64,000 bases of DNA, from NCBI RefSeq assembly GCF_029633825.1, contig NZ_CP090642.1:1464526-1528525 (forward strand), written 5' to 3'. The stretch comes from Burkholderia contaminans (GTDB lineage: Bacteria > Pseudomonadota > Gammaproteobacteria > Burkholderiales > Burkholderiaceae). The position numbers and the translations under genes are program-made. The notes under the pieces were generated by a model. That model had not been told where the DNA came from. It saw only the letters and a list, made by a program, of their open reading frames with translations, and searched no databases. This document shows, in pieces, positions 12,367 through 21,296 of the stretch; within the stretch, counting starts at the first letter, position 1; each line of letters starts with the position of its first letter.

Positions 12367-13065
12367 ATGAGACATGACGAGGCGACAACCGAAGCCACCG
12401 ACAGCGACGAAACGCCGGCGCCATTGCGGCGACGCAAGGCGCACATCCGCGAGTCCAACGAAGCGCATCTGCTCGCCTGTGCGGAAGCCGTGTTCGCGGA
12501 GCGCGGGCTCGACGGCGCGAGCACCGCGATGATCGCGGAGCGCGCCGGCCTGCCGAAAGCCAACCTGCATTACTACTTCCCGACGAAGCTTGCGTTGTAC
12601 CGCCGCGTGCTCGACGACCTGTTCGAGGACTGGCATCGCGCGGCCGGTTCGTTCGAGGCCGACGACGATCCCGTCGAAGCGATCGGTGCGTACGTGCGCG
12701 CGAAGATGGCGCTGTCGCGGCGGCGCCCGCTCGGCTCGAAGGTCTGGGCCAACGAGATCATCCACGGTGCGGAGCACATGCAGGACATCCTGTCCGAACG
12801 CGTGAAGCCGTGGTTCGATACGCGCGTGAAGGTCATCGACAGCTGGATCGCGCGCGGGCTGCTTGCGCCCATCGACGCGCATGCGCTGATGTACCTGATC
12901 TGGGCCACCACGCAGCACTACGCGGATTTCGATGCGCAGATCCGCGCGCTGAGCGGCAGGCGCACGTTCACGCAAAAGGCGTTCGACGAGAAGACCGAGC
13001 AGGTCGTGCAGCTTGTGATTCGTGCGTGCGGGGCGGTGTCGCCGGAGGCGAAGCGATCGGCATGA
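12367..13065 (+). CDS. TetR-family regulator, RutR-like
   Basis: The 232-residue product has an N-terminal TetR helix-turn-helix (about residues 35-80). The recognition part reads TAMIAERAGLPKANLHYYF, the sequence type seen in RutR. The C-terminal ligand domain also resembles RutR, which senses uracil in E. coli. It diverges from the pyrimidine-breakdown operon and is the obvious candidate to bind the palindrome at 12172-12189. A GAGGG ribosome site lies 5 bases before the ATG. Whether uracil, thymine or a dihydropyrimidine is the effector is not shown by sequence. Confidence 0.88.
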   Translation: MRHDEATTEATDSDETPAPLRRRKAHIRESNEAHLLACAEAVFAERGLDGASTAMIAERAGLPKANLHYYFPTKLALYRRVLDDLFEDWHRAAGSFEADDDPVEAIGAYVRAKMALSRRRPLGSKVWANEIIHGAEHMQDILSERVKPWFDTRVKVIDSWIARGLLAPIDAHALMYLIWATTQHYADFDAQIRALSGRRTFTQKAFDEKTEQVVQLVIRACGAVSPEAKRSA

Positions 13066-13140
13066 GCGCTTTCGCGCGCACCGTGCTGCTGCGTGGCCCA
13101 TCGCTGAGCAATCACGGAATGGTTCGCCGGCCGCTTGCCT

Positions 13141-13716
13141 TCAGAACGGAACCAGCTCCAACGCGTGGCTGCTGGACCAGTTCGACTCGCTGTTGAGGAC
13201 TTCGATCGCGCTGCGCGGAATCACGGGTTCCAGTTCCAGTTGCAAACTCAACCGGCTCCCCGCCTCCGGCACGCCTTGCGCCAGGACGACAACGCCCGAG
13301 CGCGGATGCAAGCCGACTCTGCCGGCCGGCTCCGACGGTTGCTGACCGGCATGCTCGACACGGCCCAGTGCAACGGATTTCCCGTCCAGATTGGCGTCGC
13401 CGGCTGTCACCGAAAGCACACCCTGCTCACCGAACCGGAACGCGCCGTCGTCGAGCGCATCGCCGCGCAGGAAAATCGCCATGCGCACCGGCTCCTTGCA
13501 GACGATGCTCACGGAAACGAGGCGTTTTCCCAATGAGTATCCGACTGCCGATGCGGGCTGCCCCAGAATGGTTTGCCGGTACTGGGCGCCATAGTCGAGT
13601 TGTGAGAGCCCGGTATGCATCTGGCAATTGTCCGCGGCCTGCACGGCGCCGCCCAGGCTCAGGCCCGCGCATATCGTCAACGCCCACCGGCGGATACGTT
13701 TCGGTTGTTGCAACAT
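13141..13716 (-). CDS. Secreted protein at the end of the pilus operon, possible minor or tip subunit
   Basis: The roughly 191-residue product starts MLQQPKRIRRWALTICAGL and has a signal peptide likely cut after VQA-A. The mature part is rich in alternating hydrophobic residues (predicted beta strands) and contains two cysteines early on. It does not share the C-terminal LELVYL motif of the tandem pilins. The ATG at 13716, 22 bases after the usher stop, was preferred because a signal peptide follows; a longer in-frame start begins within the usher gene. Position after the usher suggests a role in pilus tip or base, but no family was recognised. Confidence 0.65.
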   Translation of the reverse strand: MLQQPKRIRRWALTICAGLSLGGAVQAADNCQMHTGLSQLDYGAQYRQTILGQPASAVGYSLGKRLVSVSIVCKEPVRMAIFLRGDALDDGAFRFGEQGVLSVTAGDANLDGKSVALGRVEHAGQQPSEPAGRVGLHPRSGVVVLAQGVPEAGSRLSLQLELEPVIPRSAIEVLNSESNWSSSHALELVPF

Positions 13717-13738
13717 GTCGTCTCTCGAAGCCGGGGGC

Positions 13739-16306
13739 TCATTGAAGGATGCATCGGGCATCGGCGCTTTCGAACAGCGCGCCGGAGCCCGTGGGTTCGG
13801 GCAATGCATATTGCAACCGGCACTGCTTGCCGTCCGGCAACGCCACCTGCAACACCTCGTTCCCGGCGCCGTTGTTCAGAAACACCTGCCCCTGCTCGAG
13901 CACCATGCCGACATACCGCTGGCGGCTGTCCAGCACATAGGCGCCGGCGGGCAGCGGATTGCCGTCGGCGTCGCGCGCGTTGAGCAGCACGCGGCGCACG
14001 CGGGCAAGTTCGAAGTCGATCCGGTTCACCGATCCGCGCCCCGGATCGACCTGCCGGGTACCGTTGCCGATATCGACGTTGCGCGGCAAGGTACTGGTCA
14101 TCACCTCCACGCGGTTACTGCTGTATGGAGAGAGCCGGGGCACCACGGCACGTCCCCAGAGGTCGGTCCACACCGGCCCCTGCGGCGTGTTGATCTTCAC
14201 GCTCGATACGCCCGACGCCGACACGATGGCGAACGTGTCTTGCACGGGATACGGCGAAAGCGTCACCCCGTCGGCGTGCACCACCACGCCGCCCGAGGCG
14301 CCGGCGTAATACGATCGCGCGCGCTTGCCGGTATCGGAGAAACCCAGGTTGACCTGGGCAATGCGCGGCGTCGCCGCCATTTGGCCTGCCACGGCGTTGC
14401 TCCGGTCGCGCGTGTTGCGATCCACGTTGACCGAGTAATTCAGGTTATCGCCGATCCGCTCGCTATAGCTGGCGCCGAAGCGCGTATAGCCGCTCGTGTT
14501 GCTGGCATAGGAGCGGACAGTGCGCTTGCCGAACGGAATGCTCAACGACGCGTAATAGGTGTTGCCGGGCCGGTCGTACGCATTGCTGCCGTAATATCGG
14601 CCCTCCCGGCGCGGGCTGAGATCGCGCTCCACGTTCAATGACACGGTACCGAACGCGAAACTCTTGCCCCACGAAAGGTTCAGCCGCTGCGTACGCTCCC
14701 CGTTCTGTTGACTCGCGAATGAGTAGCCGAAGGTCAGACCGCCCAGCCTGGCATCGGACCAGGCCAGCGCCGCGGTATGCCGGCTCCGGTAGCGCGAGGC
14801 GGCAAATCCGGCCTGGCCGGTATCCACGGTGAAGTCGTCGAGCGTGCGATAGCCGTTGCTCTGATACGCACTGCTGAAACTCATGCTGAGGTTCTCGTGC
14901 AGGCCGCTGAAAATGCCCGAGACCTCGATCTCCGTGCCCGACTTGCCCGCCTCCAGCGACACGCGCTGCTGCAGCTTGACGCTGCTCGCGCGCGACAAGC
15001 GCATGTCCACGCCCCAGCTGCCAGCCTGATAGCCGGGCGCGAACAGCGCGGCCATCCCGACATTGCCGCGCTTGCCGAGCGTCCAGTTGCCGCTCGCGCT
15101 CGCCACCCACGGATTGCGGGCCTTGTTGCCGTCGAGATTGCGACTCTTGCCCAGCGCGAACGCGTAGCCCGGCCGCTGCCCGAGCGCCCCCGCACTGATC
15201 GACGCGGCGGGCACCACGAAGCTGCGCCGCGCGCCGTCGGATTCGATGACGGTCACCTCCAGGTCGCTGCTGTTGTTCAGCAGCGGCAGGTCCGTCAGCG
15301 CGAAGGGGCCGACCGGCACGACGGTGGTATAGATCAACGCCCCCGCCTGGCGCACCTCGACGCGCGCCTGCGATTGCGCGACACCCTCGACCATGACGAT
15401 GTTGCGCGCCTGCTTGCCCAGCGCCGAATCGGGAAAAACCTGGATGCCGGTCAGCGGCGCGCCGGTCAGCACCGAGTTGGCGATGTTGATCTGCCCTACC
15501 TGTGCCGTGGCGCCCCAGCGCAGCCAGGTTCGCTGGCCATAGGCGTACAGATGTCGGCTCTGGAATCCTGAGTGATCCTCACGTTGCGAATAAGCGCGAC
15601 TGCGCAGGATCCAGTCGCCGGCATTCACGCCAAGCTCGGTGTTGAGCGACAGGAAGTTCGAGCCCGCCATGCCGCTCGACTCGCTGCGCATGGTCATCAG
15701 CTCGTAGTTGAGCAGCGCCGCGTTGCCGCCCCGGCTGTAGCCGGAGAAGTCCGCCACCGCCTGACGAAGCGCCGTGGTCGGCACCACCAGCCGCACTTCC
15801 TCGCGCCCCGGCTTCAGCGTCACGTCCGTGCCGGGGAACGCCTGCGCGAAGTCGTAGCATGCGTCGGGTTCCGGGTCACCGGGCAACGCGTACTTCGTGT
15901 CGGGCACCACCAGTCCGGCCGCATCCAGAAACGCGCGATCGAAGCACAGCGCGCCGTTCTCGTCGAACCGCGTGTTGATCCTCCCCCGCCGAATGTCGTT
16001 GACATAGACGACGACACGGCTGTGTCCCGGCCGATAACGCGGCGAGCCGCGAAAATAGTCGGCGATCTGAGGATCGAGCCCGCGCTGCTGCAGGATGCTC
16101 GTATCGAAGAGCGCATCGGCGGCGGCCGGCTCGGCCGTTGCCTGCGCGGCGGCGGACGCCGTGTCGGGCGCCGCGTCCACCTCTGCCTGTGCCCGCGGCG
16201 AATAGGTGCCGGCAAGCAACAACAACAGCGATGCGGCCGTCCCGCCGCAGTACACGCTCGATTCGCGCTGGCGCCGTGATCTGCGCGACGCACGATTGAC
16301 GCGCAT
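13739..16306 (-). CDS. Outer-membrane fimbrial usher (FimD/PapC family)
   Basis: The 855-residue product is the outer-membrane pore that receives chaperone-pilin complexes and assembles the pilus. After a positively charged leader with a hydrophobic stretch, the N-terminal part (LFDTSILQQRGLDPQIADYF) matches the usher N-domain that binds chaperones. A cysteine pair (CFDR, CYDF) follows, then a long beta-barrel and plug region with usher signatures such as AGALIYTTVVPVGPFALTDL. C-terminal domains end with a cysteine pair near CRLQ and CILQ. Its start codon overlaps the chaperone stop codon by one base (TAATG), indicating translational coupling. Confidence 0.95.
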   Translation of the reverse strand: MRVNRASRRSRRQRESSVYCGGTAASLLLLLAGTYSPRAQAEVDAAPDTASAAAQATAEPAAADALFDTSILQQRGLDPQIADYFRGSPRYRPGHSRVVVYVNDIRRGRINTRFDENGALCFDRAFLDAAGLVVPDTKYALPGDPEPDACYDFAQAFPGTDVTLKPGREEVRLVVPTTALRQAVADFSGYSRGGNAALLNYELMTMRSESSGMAGSNFLSLNTELGVNAGDWILRSRAYSQREDHSGFQSRHLYAYGQRTWLRWGATAQVGQINIANSVLTGAPLTGIQVFPDSALGKQARNIVMVEGVAQSQARVEVRQAGALIYTTVVPVGPFALTDLPLLNNSSDLEVTVIESDGARRSFVVPAASISAGALGQRPGYAFALGKSRNLDGNKARNPWVASASGNWTLGKRGNVGMAALFAPGYQAGSWGVDMRLSRASSVKLQQRVSLEAGKSGTEIEVSGIFSGLHENLSMSFSSAYQSNGYRTLDDFTVDTGQAGFAASRYRSRHTAALAWSDARLGGLTFGYSFASQQNGERTQRLNLSWGKSFAFGTVSLNVERDLSPRREGRYYGSNAYDRPGNTYYASLSIPFGKRTVRSYASNTSGYTRFGASYSERIGDNLNYSVNVDRNTRDRSNAVAGQMAATPRIAQVNLGFSDTGKRARSYYAGASGGVVVHADGVTLSPYPVQDTFAIVSASGVSSVKINTPQGPVWTDLWGRAVVPRLSPYSSNRVEVMTSTLPRNVDIGNGTRQVDPGRGSVNRIDFELARVRRVLLNARDADGNPLPAGAYVLDSRQRYVGMVLEQGQVFLNNGAGNEVLQVALPDGKQCRLQYALPEPTGSGALFESADARCILQ

Positions 16307-17019
16307 TACGGTTGCCTCGCGGTGTCGACGAGCGGTGCGTCGTAGGTGTCGACCTCGTAGCCGTAAATCGTCGCGGGCGACAGCCTGACGCTGGTTGCGC
16401 GCGCCCCCGCCCCTGAAGGCAACGGGACTTCGACGGTACTGCCGGGCAGCACGTAGGTCTTGCCCAGATCCACCGCGGTCTTTTCCGGCATGAGTTGCAC
16501 GCCTTGCCCCAGACGCACCACGTAAGGGCTATCGTTGCGCGCGCGCAGTTTGCCGTCCGCCGCCACCGACCACTTCAGCAGCGTCCATGGCGAGGCATGC
16601 TTCTCAAGCTTGGCGGGATGCACGATCAACGGCAGGTTCTGGCGAATCGTCATGCTGATGCGCGCCTTTCCGTCCGGGCCCTTGGGCGGAATGCCCTCGA
16701 ACGTCACGCGCTTGAGCCGCTGCACCTGAAGCGGCGCCGGGCTTTGCAGCATGAAGCGCACCAGTTGCGTATCCTGACCTTCCACCCGGCTCACCGGCGG
16801 CACCGCCACGACCAGCAACTCCTGGTCGTCCGGTGTGTTCTGTATCGTCGTATGCAGCAGCAGCGGCATCGACTCCGTGTTCTTCACGTTCATGGTCGTT
16901 TCGCCGTCCGCTTCGTTCAGGATCACCACGGACGATTCGGGGAGGACGCCGGAGGCGTGTGCAACGAGGGCTGGCACGCTGAGGCATAACGGTAGTCCGG
17001 TCGTCAGGATGGTCTTCAT
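16306..17019 (-). CDS. Periplasmic pilus chaperone (FimC/PapD-like)
   Basis: The 237-residue product has a signal peptide (start MKTILTTGLPLCLSVPALVA, cut near AHA-S) and two immunoglobulin-like domains. The first contains LPESSVVILNEADGE and the strand LLLHTTIQN, and the linker region includes TIRQNLPLIVHP, corresponding to the part of FimC-type chaperones that holds pilin subunits. The start at 17019 was chosen because a signal peptide follows; an upstream in-frame ATG adds 26 unlikely residues. It is translationally coupled to the usher gene. It follows six pilin genes after a 330-base gap. Confidence 0.92.
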   Translation of the reverse strand: MKTILTTGLPLCLSVPALVAHASGVLPESSVVILNEADGETTMNVKNTESMPLLLHTTIQNTPDDQELLVVAVPPVSRVEGQDTQLVRFMLQSPAPLQVQRLKRVTFEGIPPKGPDGKARISMTIRQNLPLIVHPAKLEKHASPWTLLKWSVAADGKLRARNDSPYVVRLGQGVQLMPEKTAVDLGKTYVLPGSTVEVPLPSGAGARATSVRLSPATIYGYEVDTYDAPLVDTARQP

Positions 17020-17349
17020 CAAAGCGTGACGGCGCGACGCAAAATATTGTCCCCGAGAAACAGATTCTGACGGGACACGCACTAAGATGCTCAACATGAT
17101 TAGGAATCCGATTTTATTGAAATTGATGACTAGTCACGCGCGTTGCTATCGGTATTTCAGGAAATCCGAGGAGGTGGCCGATTGGTACGTTGCTCCGGCC
17201 CGACGGTCGACTTCATGTGACTATCCTGCGCCTCTGCGGGATGGAGCGATGCTTGCGATCGGTGCGAGCGCTGCAGGAGCAATCAGGCGCCTCGTCATGG
17301 ACCTGATTCAATCTTCCTGAGTCGGGAAGGTCAGAACGACATCCACGCG
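17020..17349. other. Gap between last pilin and chaperone gene
   Basis: The 330 bases include an A/T-rich patch around 17087-17160 unlike the surrounding DNA. No open frame here resembles a protein. It could carry a second promoter for chaperone and usher, or be a relic of a removed pilin copy; neither is proven. Confidence 0.3.
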
Positions 17350-18018
17350 CTACAGGTACCCGAGTTCCAAGGTCATGGATCCGTCGAGTTCCATCCCGTC
17401 ACCGACCCCGACGTCTTTTCTGACAGTAAGGCCGATACTGATCACCAACGTGCTCGTCAGTGCCTTGAACGCCACCGGCTCCCTCTCCCACCACCTCTCC
17501 GGCGGCGGCGGCGTCCCATCCACGCCCCACGAAATGGTCTCGCCGGGGTGCAGACTGGTCCGATCCCCGGCGCTGATCCAAGCGGATACGTGGGGACTGT
17601 ACCCAATCACGAAGGCATCTCTTCCATCGGCCTTGGGTGAAGTCTTGTCGATTTTAATGATGTAGAAGCCGATGGCAGGATTTCCCAGGCCGAAAGCGTT
17701 CCAATCGAAATAGCCGTCTGACACCGTACCTCTGCGGTTATCCTCCGCGGTAACGCTAACCTTGGTCGGGTGCGGGCAGTTGATCATCAACGACATCTCA
17801 CGCCCCTTGAACACCATGTAATCCGTCGCATTGGGGGGAGAAAGCTCCGTGCTCGTCAGAGTGCCCAGGTCGACGACACCGCCGTTGCCCAGCGCTATGC
17901 TGCAAGCCCCGTCCATCCGGATATGACCGCCGACGCTGAGGTCAGCAGCCGATGTCACGCCCGGAATCGACAACGTACAGGCCAGCATGGATAGAGCACT
18001 CAACTGCCTCAAACTCAT
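17350..18018 (-). CDS. DUF1120-type pilin subunit, sixth of the array
   Basis: The 222-residue product has a signal peptide (cut near TSA-A) and a mature start ADLSVGGHI with the alternating pattern of a donor strand. An early cysteine in GACSIAL and a second in INCPHPTKV can form the pilin disulfide. It ends LELGYL, the alternating C-terminal strand with a penultimate tyrosine typical of chaperone-usher subunits. The signal and leader are essentially identical to those of the next gene upstream, while the central part differs and is longer. A GAGG site lies 7 bases before the ATG. Major or minor role cannot be told. Confidence 0.85.
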   Translation of the reverse strand: MSLRQLSALSMLACTLSIPGVTSAADLSVGGHIRMDGACSIALGNGGVVDLGTLTSTELSPPNATDYMVFKGREMSLMINCPHPTKVSVTAEDNRRGTVSDGYFDWNAFGLGNPAIGFYIIKIDKTSPKADGRDAFVIGYSPHVSAWISAGDRTSLHPGETISWGVDGTPPPPERWWEREPVAFKALTSTLVISIGLTVRKDVGVGDGMELDGSMTLELGYL

Positions 18019-18146
18019 CGGAATACCTCGCTCATTCGGAACGGCTTCAACAAACGCATATCGTGTAACGGACCGACCGCCACGCCATCACAACCCCGTG
18101 AACAGCAGCAACAAAACCCGATTTCTGGTCGCAGACTCTTTGAAAT
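17924..18146. repeat. Direct repeat copy A (223 bp) in the pilin array
   Basis: This stretch covers the end of the spacer, the start codon and the signal-peptide region of the sixth pilin gene. It matches 18685-18907 base for base apart from one difference noticed at 18102/18863, at a fixed offset of 761 bases. The similarity drops sharply at both ends. It marks a recent duplication or gene conversion. Confidence 0.85.
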
Positions 18147-18170
18147 GGGGAATTCCACGAAGCGTATGCG

Positions 18171-18779
18171 CTACAGGTATACGAGCTCCAAGGTCGCGGA
18201 GCCGTCGAACGCGAGTTCGTCGGTGAACGCGGTGTCCTGCTTGGTGATGAGCTCGATCGTCAACGTGTCCGTCAGTGTCTTGAACGCCACCGGCTCACTC
18301 TGCGGCCCACTCACGTCCCACGAAATGGTCTTGTTGCTGCCCCAGCTGTAGGTGCGGCCTTTCTCGCGCCAAGTCGTCTCGCCTTTCCAGCGCCAGATCG
18401 AAACGCTCGCTGCGCCATCGACCATAGAAGGACCAAAGTTGACGATCCGGTAGTAGCCAATGGCACGATTACCCAGACCAAAATTCCAGGGGTGATCTTC
18501 TGATGCCGTCCCTTTTCGATTGTCGATCAAGTCGACGCCGACCCTGGTCCGGCGCTGGCAGTTAATCGTCAGCGACACGTCGCGCATATGATCGGCACCA
18601 TATAAATCTTTGCGCGACAGATTACCGAAGTCGGCAACGCCTCCGTTGCCCAGCGTTATGTCGCAAGCGCCGCCCGGTCGAATTTGACCGCCGACGCTGA
18701 GGTCAGCAGCCGATGTCACGCCCGGAATCGACAACGTACAGGCCAGCATGGATAGAGCACTCAACTGCCTCAAACTCAT
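18171..18779 (-). CDS. DUF1120-type pilin subunit, fifth of the array
   Basis: The 202-residue product has the same signal peptide as its downstream neighbour, then ADLSVGGQI, a first cysteine in GGACDITLGNGG and a second in INCQRRTRVGV. A VDLIDNRKG-like segment occurs in the middle, as in the other copies. It ends SATLELVYL with penultimate tyrosine. The centre (TWREKGRTYSWGSNKTIS) is unique to this copy. Spacer to the next gene is 152 bases, the same as on the other side. Family assignment rests on the shared pattern with all six paralogs; function in the pilus is inferred. Confidence 0.85.
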   Translation of the reverse strand: MSLRQLSALSMLACTLSIPGVTSAADLSVGGQIRPGGACDITLGNGGVADFGNLSRKDLYGADHMRDVSLTINCQRRTRVGVDLIDNRKGTASEDHPWNFGLGNRAIGYYRIVNFGPSMVDGAASVSIWRWKGETTWREKGRTYSWGSNKTISWDVSGPQSEPVAFKTLTDTLTIELITKQDTAFTDELAFDGSATLELVYL

Positions 18780-18907
18780 CGGAATACCTCGCTCATTCGG
18801 AACGGCTTCAACAAACGCATATCGTGTAACGGACCGACCGCCACGCCATCACAACCCCGTGAGCAGCAGCAACAAAACCCGATTTCTGGTCGCAGACTCT
18901 TTGAAAT
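18685..18907. repeat. Direct repeat copy B (223 bp) in the pilin array
   Basis: The partner of 17924-18146, covering the start region and upstream spacer of the fifth pilin gene. A more diverged third version is seen around 19400-19550 at the start of the fourth pilin gene, where the signal-peptide coding part is similar but the upstream spacer is not. Confidence 0.85.
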
Positions 18908-18931
18908 TGAAAATCCAGCGATGCGTATGCG

Positions 18932-19537
18932 CTACAAGTACACGAGTTCCAAGGTCGCGGAACCGTCGATTTCAAGCACATCGACGTGCGCCATGTTTTC
19001 TCTTATGTCGTGCAAATAGACGTTGACGCCCAACGTTGTCGTCATTGTCCTGAACGCCACGGGCCCGAGGCCGTTAGCCGTCCACGAAATGGTTGTGGAC
19101 GGCCACCGTGTCGGATCATCCGTCCTGTACCAATAATCACCACTGCGATGAATCACGTAGACCTTCCTCCCATCGGCCTCGCTGATGTTTCGCTCAGGAT
19201 CAATACCGTAACCGCCGATAGCAGGATTGCCCACCCCAAAACCCCTAGATGCTGCAGCAGATTCCTTACGATTATCGATCGCTTTGACGCCGATCCTAGT
19301 CTGACTCGGGCAGTTGATCGTCAATGGTACGTCGCGAGAATTGCTATAACTATCCTGATCAATCTCTGTTAGCGATACATTGCCAAAGTCAAAAATACCG
19401 CCGTTGCCCAGCGTTATGCTGCAAGCCCCGTCCATCCGGATATGACCGCCGACGCTGAGGTCAGCAGCCGATGTCACGCCTGGAATCGACGACGTACAGG
19501 CCAGCACAAAAAGAACACATAGCTGCTTCAAACTCAT
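18932..19537 (-). CDS. DUF1120-type pilin subunit, fourth of the array
   Basis: The 201-residue product begins MSLKQLCVLFVLACTSSIPG, a signal peptide, then ADLSVGGHI and cysteines in GACSITLGNGG and INCPSQTRIGV. A VKAIDNRKE segment follows, and GVGNPAIGGYGI matches the GLGNPAIG motif of the other copies. It ends SATLELVYL. Compared with copies five and six the signal peptide has diverged, so it was not part of the most recent exchange. A GAGG site precedes the ATG. Confidence 0.85.
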   Translation of the reverse strand: MSLKQLCVLFVLACTSSIPGVTSAADLSVGGHIRMDGACSITLGNGGIFDFGNVSLTEIDQDSYSNSRDVPLTINCPSQTRIGVKAIDNRKESAAASRGFGVGNPAIGGYGIDPERNISEADGRKVYVIHRSGDYWYRTDDPTRWPSTTISWTANGLGPVAFRTMTTTLGVNVYLHDIRENMAHVDVLEIDGSATLELVYL

Positions 19538-19737
19538 CTGAATACCTCACTCGTTGAAAATGAGTATTGAAACTCGCATATCGCTGAAGCCGACGCTCGA
19601 ACTCCTACACTGTCTGACACGCTATGTGTTGATCGACTCCACACCGCTACCACGCGACTCCCCAATGACTTGCAGCAGCACGATCCGATTTCCGGTCGTG
19701 GATTCTCTGAAACGAGGAACCCAACGACTCGTATGCG

Positions 19738-20364
19738 CTATAGGTACACGAGTTCCAAGGTCGCGGAACCGTCGATCTCCAATTCGTCAGTAAACGGCAT
19801 ATCGCGCCTCAAAGTGGTCCGGATTAGCAATGTATTCTCCAGCGTCTTGAACGCCACTGGCTCCGTCTGCGGCCCATCCACGTCCCAGGAAAGGATCTTG
19901 CTGCCGCTCCAGACGGAGTTCCTCCCTTTATCGCCCCACCAAGGAAAATCGCCTTTACTTCCCCAAATCCAAAAGGCCTCTCGTCCGTCGGCCTGGGGGA
20001 ATCCATCGCTGGCAATTACGTAGGAGCCGATTGCTGGATTGCCAAGACCGAAAACCTGATCTCCGAAAATCTGCTCCGATGGCGGCACCGTACCTTTGCG
20101 ATTGTCGATCACGCCGACGCCGACCTTGGTCGGGTGCTGGCAGTTGATCCTCAACGACATGTAGCTGCTCCGAACGAAAAGCGTGCGGATATCCTTACGC
20201 GATAGATTGCCCAAGTCGGCAACCCCGTTGTTGCCCAACGCTACGTTGCAAGCACTAACTGATTCGATATGCCCACTGACACTGAGGTCGGCAGCCGACG
20301 TCAGCCCCGGGATCGACAACATGCAGGTCAGCACGGAAAGAAGCATGAACTGTTTCAATTTCAT
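19738..20364 (-). CDS. DUF1120-type pilin subunit, third of the array
   Basis: The 208-residue product starts MKLKQFMLLSVLTCMLSIPG, a signal peptide, followed by ADLSVSGHI. Cysteines lie in SACNVALGNNG and INCQHPTKVGV, with GVIDNRKG and GLGNPAIGSY segments and the end SATLELVYL. The ATG at 20364 was chosen; the TTG immediately before it is in frame but AGGGG spacing fits the ATG. The central region rich in tryptophan, glycine and lysine is the variable part. Spacers on both sides are about 200 bases. Confidence 0.85.
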   Translation of the reverse strand: MKLKQFMLLSVLTCMLSIPGLTSAADLSVSGHIESVSACNVALGNNGVADLGNLSRKDIRTLFVRSSYMSLRINCQHPTKVGVGVIDNRKGTVPPSEQIFGDQVFGLGNPAIGSYVIASDGFPQADGREAFWIWGSKGDFPWWGDKGRNSVWSGSKILSWDVDGPQTEPVAFKTLENTLLIRTTLRRDMPFTDELEIDGSATLELVYL

Positions 20365-20575
20365 CAAAATACCCCTTTGAGAACAGAATCATTGCGAAAG
20401 CCCACGCTCGACGTAACGTACTCTGGGGCCCCACATGTTGACTCCCACTATCCACCGCACGGCCCCCCCAGCGGACGCAGCATCACGATCCGTGTTCTGG
20501 TCGTGAATTTCTCGGTAAGGGGGGCAATGGCGCACGGCCTCCTTTGCAACAGCGTCAATCAAGCAACGCGGTGTA

Positions 20576-21202
20576 TTACAAGTACACGAGTTCCAGGGTC
20601 GCGGAGCCATCGAGCGCGATCTCATCCTGGAAATCAAGTGCGGGCGTGTGGATATACACCTCTACTTGCAGTGCTGCAGTGAGTGTCTGAAACGCAACAG
20701 GAAAACGAGGGAACGCATGATCAGGATTGCCCCACGAAGTGAGAGGAGATCCATGGCGGGAATTGTTGGATAACCCGCCTGAACCGTCGTTCCAACTACT
20801 ACCGCCATCCCAACTCGTAAGGGTGATCGGCCGCTTTCCATCGAGATTGCCCTTCTTATCATCCCCGCGAATGACGTAACTGCCGATCCCCAAAGTGCCT
20901 AATCCGAGCCAAGCGTCGAAGAAGGTCGAGCCTTCTCGATTATCCACAACCTTGATTGCAACCTTGGTTGGAGATGCGCAGTTGATCGCCAACGACATAT
21001 CGCGATACGCGTTCCATTTGCTCAAGGTCTGGCGCGACAGTTCACCCACGTCGATGACTCCGGCATTGCTCAACGCCAGACTGCAGGCACCAGCAGGCTG
21101 GATTTGGCCTTTCACGCTCAGGTCAGCGGCGGACGCGTCACTCGCTACGGCGCCTATGGCACCGCAAACCAAGGCCAGGGAAAGCAAAGACTTGAGATTC
21201 AC
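20576..21202 (-). CDS. DUF1120-type pilin subunit, second of the array
   Basis: The 208-residue product starts at a GTG (21202) with AAGGGAG 5 bases upstream; the upstream in-frame ATG lies in an unlikely extension. The signal peptide ends near ASA-A, then ADLSVKGQI, cysteines in GACSLALSNAG and INCASPTKVAI, a KVVDNREG segment and the end SATLELVYL. The central region has a long serine, asparagine and glycine stretch (about residues 120-155) and is the most hydrophilic variable segment in the set. Confidence 0.85.
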   Translation of the reverse strand: MNLKSLLSLALVCGAIGAVASDASAADLSVKGQIQPAGACSLALSNAGVIDVGELSRQTLSKWNAYRDMSLAINCASPTKVAIKVVDNREGSTFFDAWLGLGTLGIGSYVIRGDDKKGNLDGKRPITLTSWDGGSSWNDGSGGLSNNSRHGSPLTSWGNPDHAFPRFPVAFQTLTAALQVEVYIHTPALDFQDEIALDGSATLELVYL

Positions 21203-21296
21203 AAATTCTCCCTTGATGTCGAGTCGCGCAAATGCATTAGAACGCCCGTCGGCCGTCGCAGCCATGCGATGCTCCGGCCGACTTCGGTCGCCTCTT

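Noticed and set aside
17924..18907. Possible CRISPR or insertion-sequence origin of the repeated segments in the pilin array
   Set aside because: Only two long near-identical copies with coding content and no inverted ends or transposase; gene duplication explains it better.
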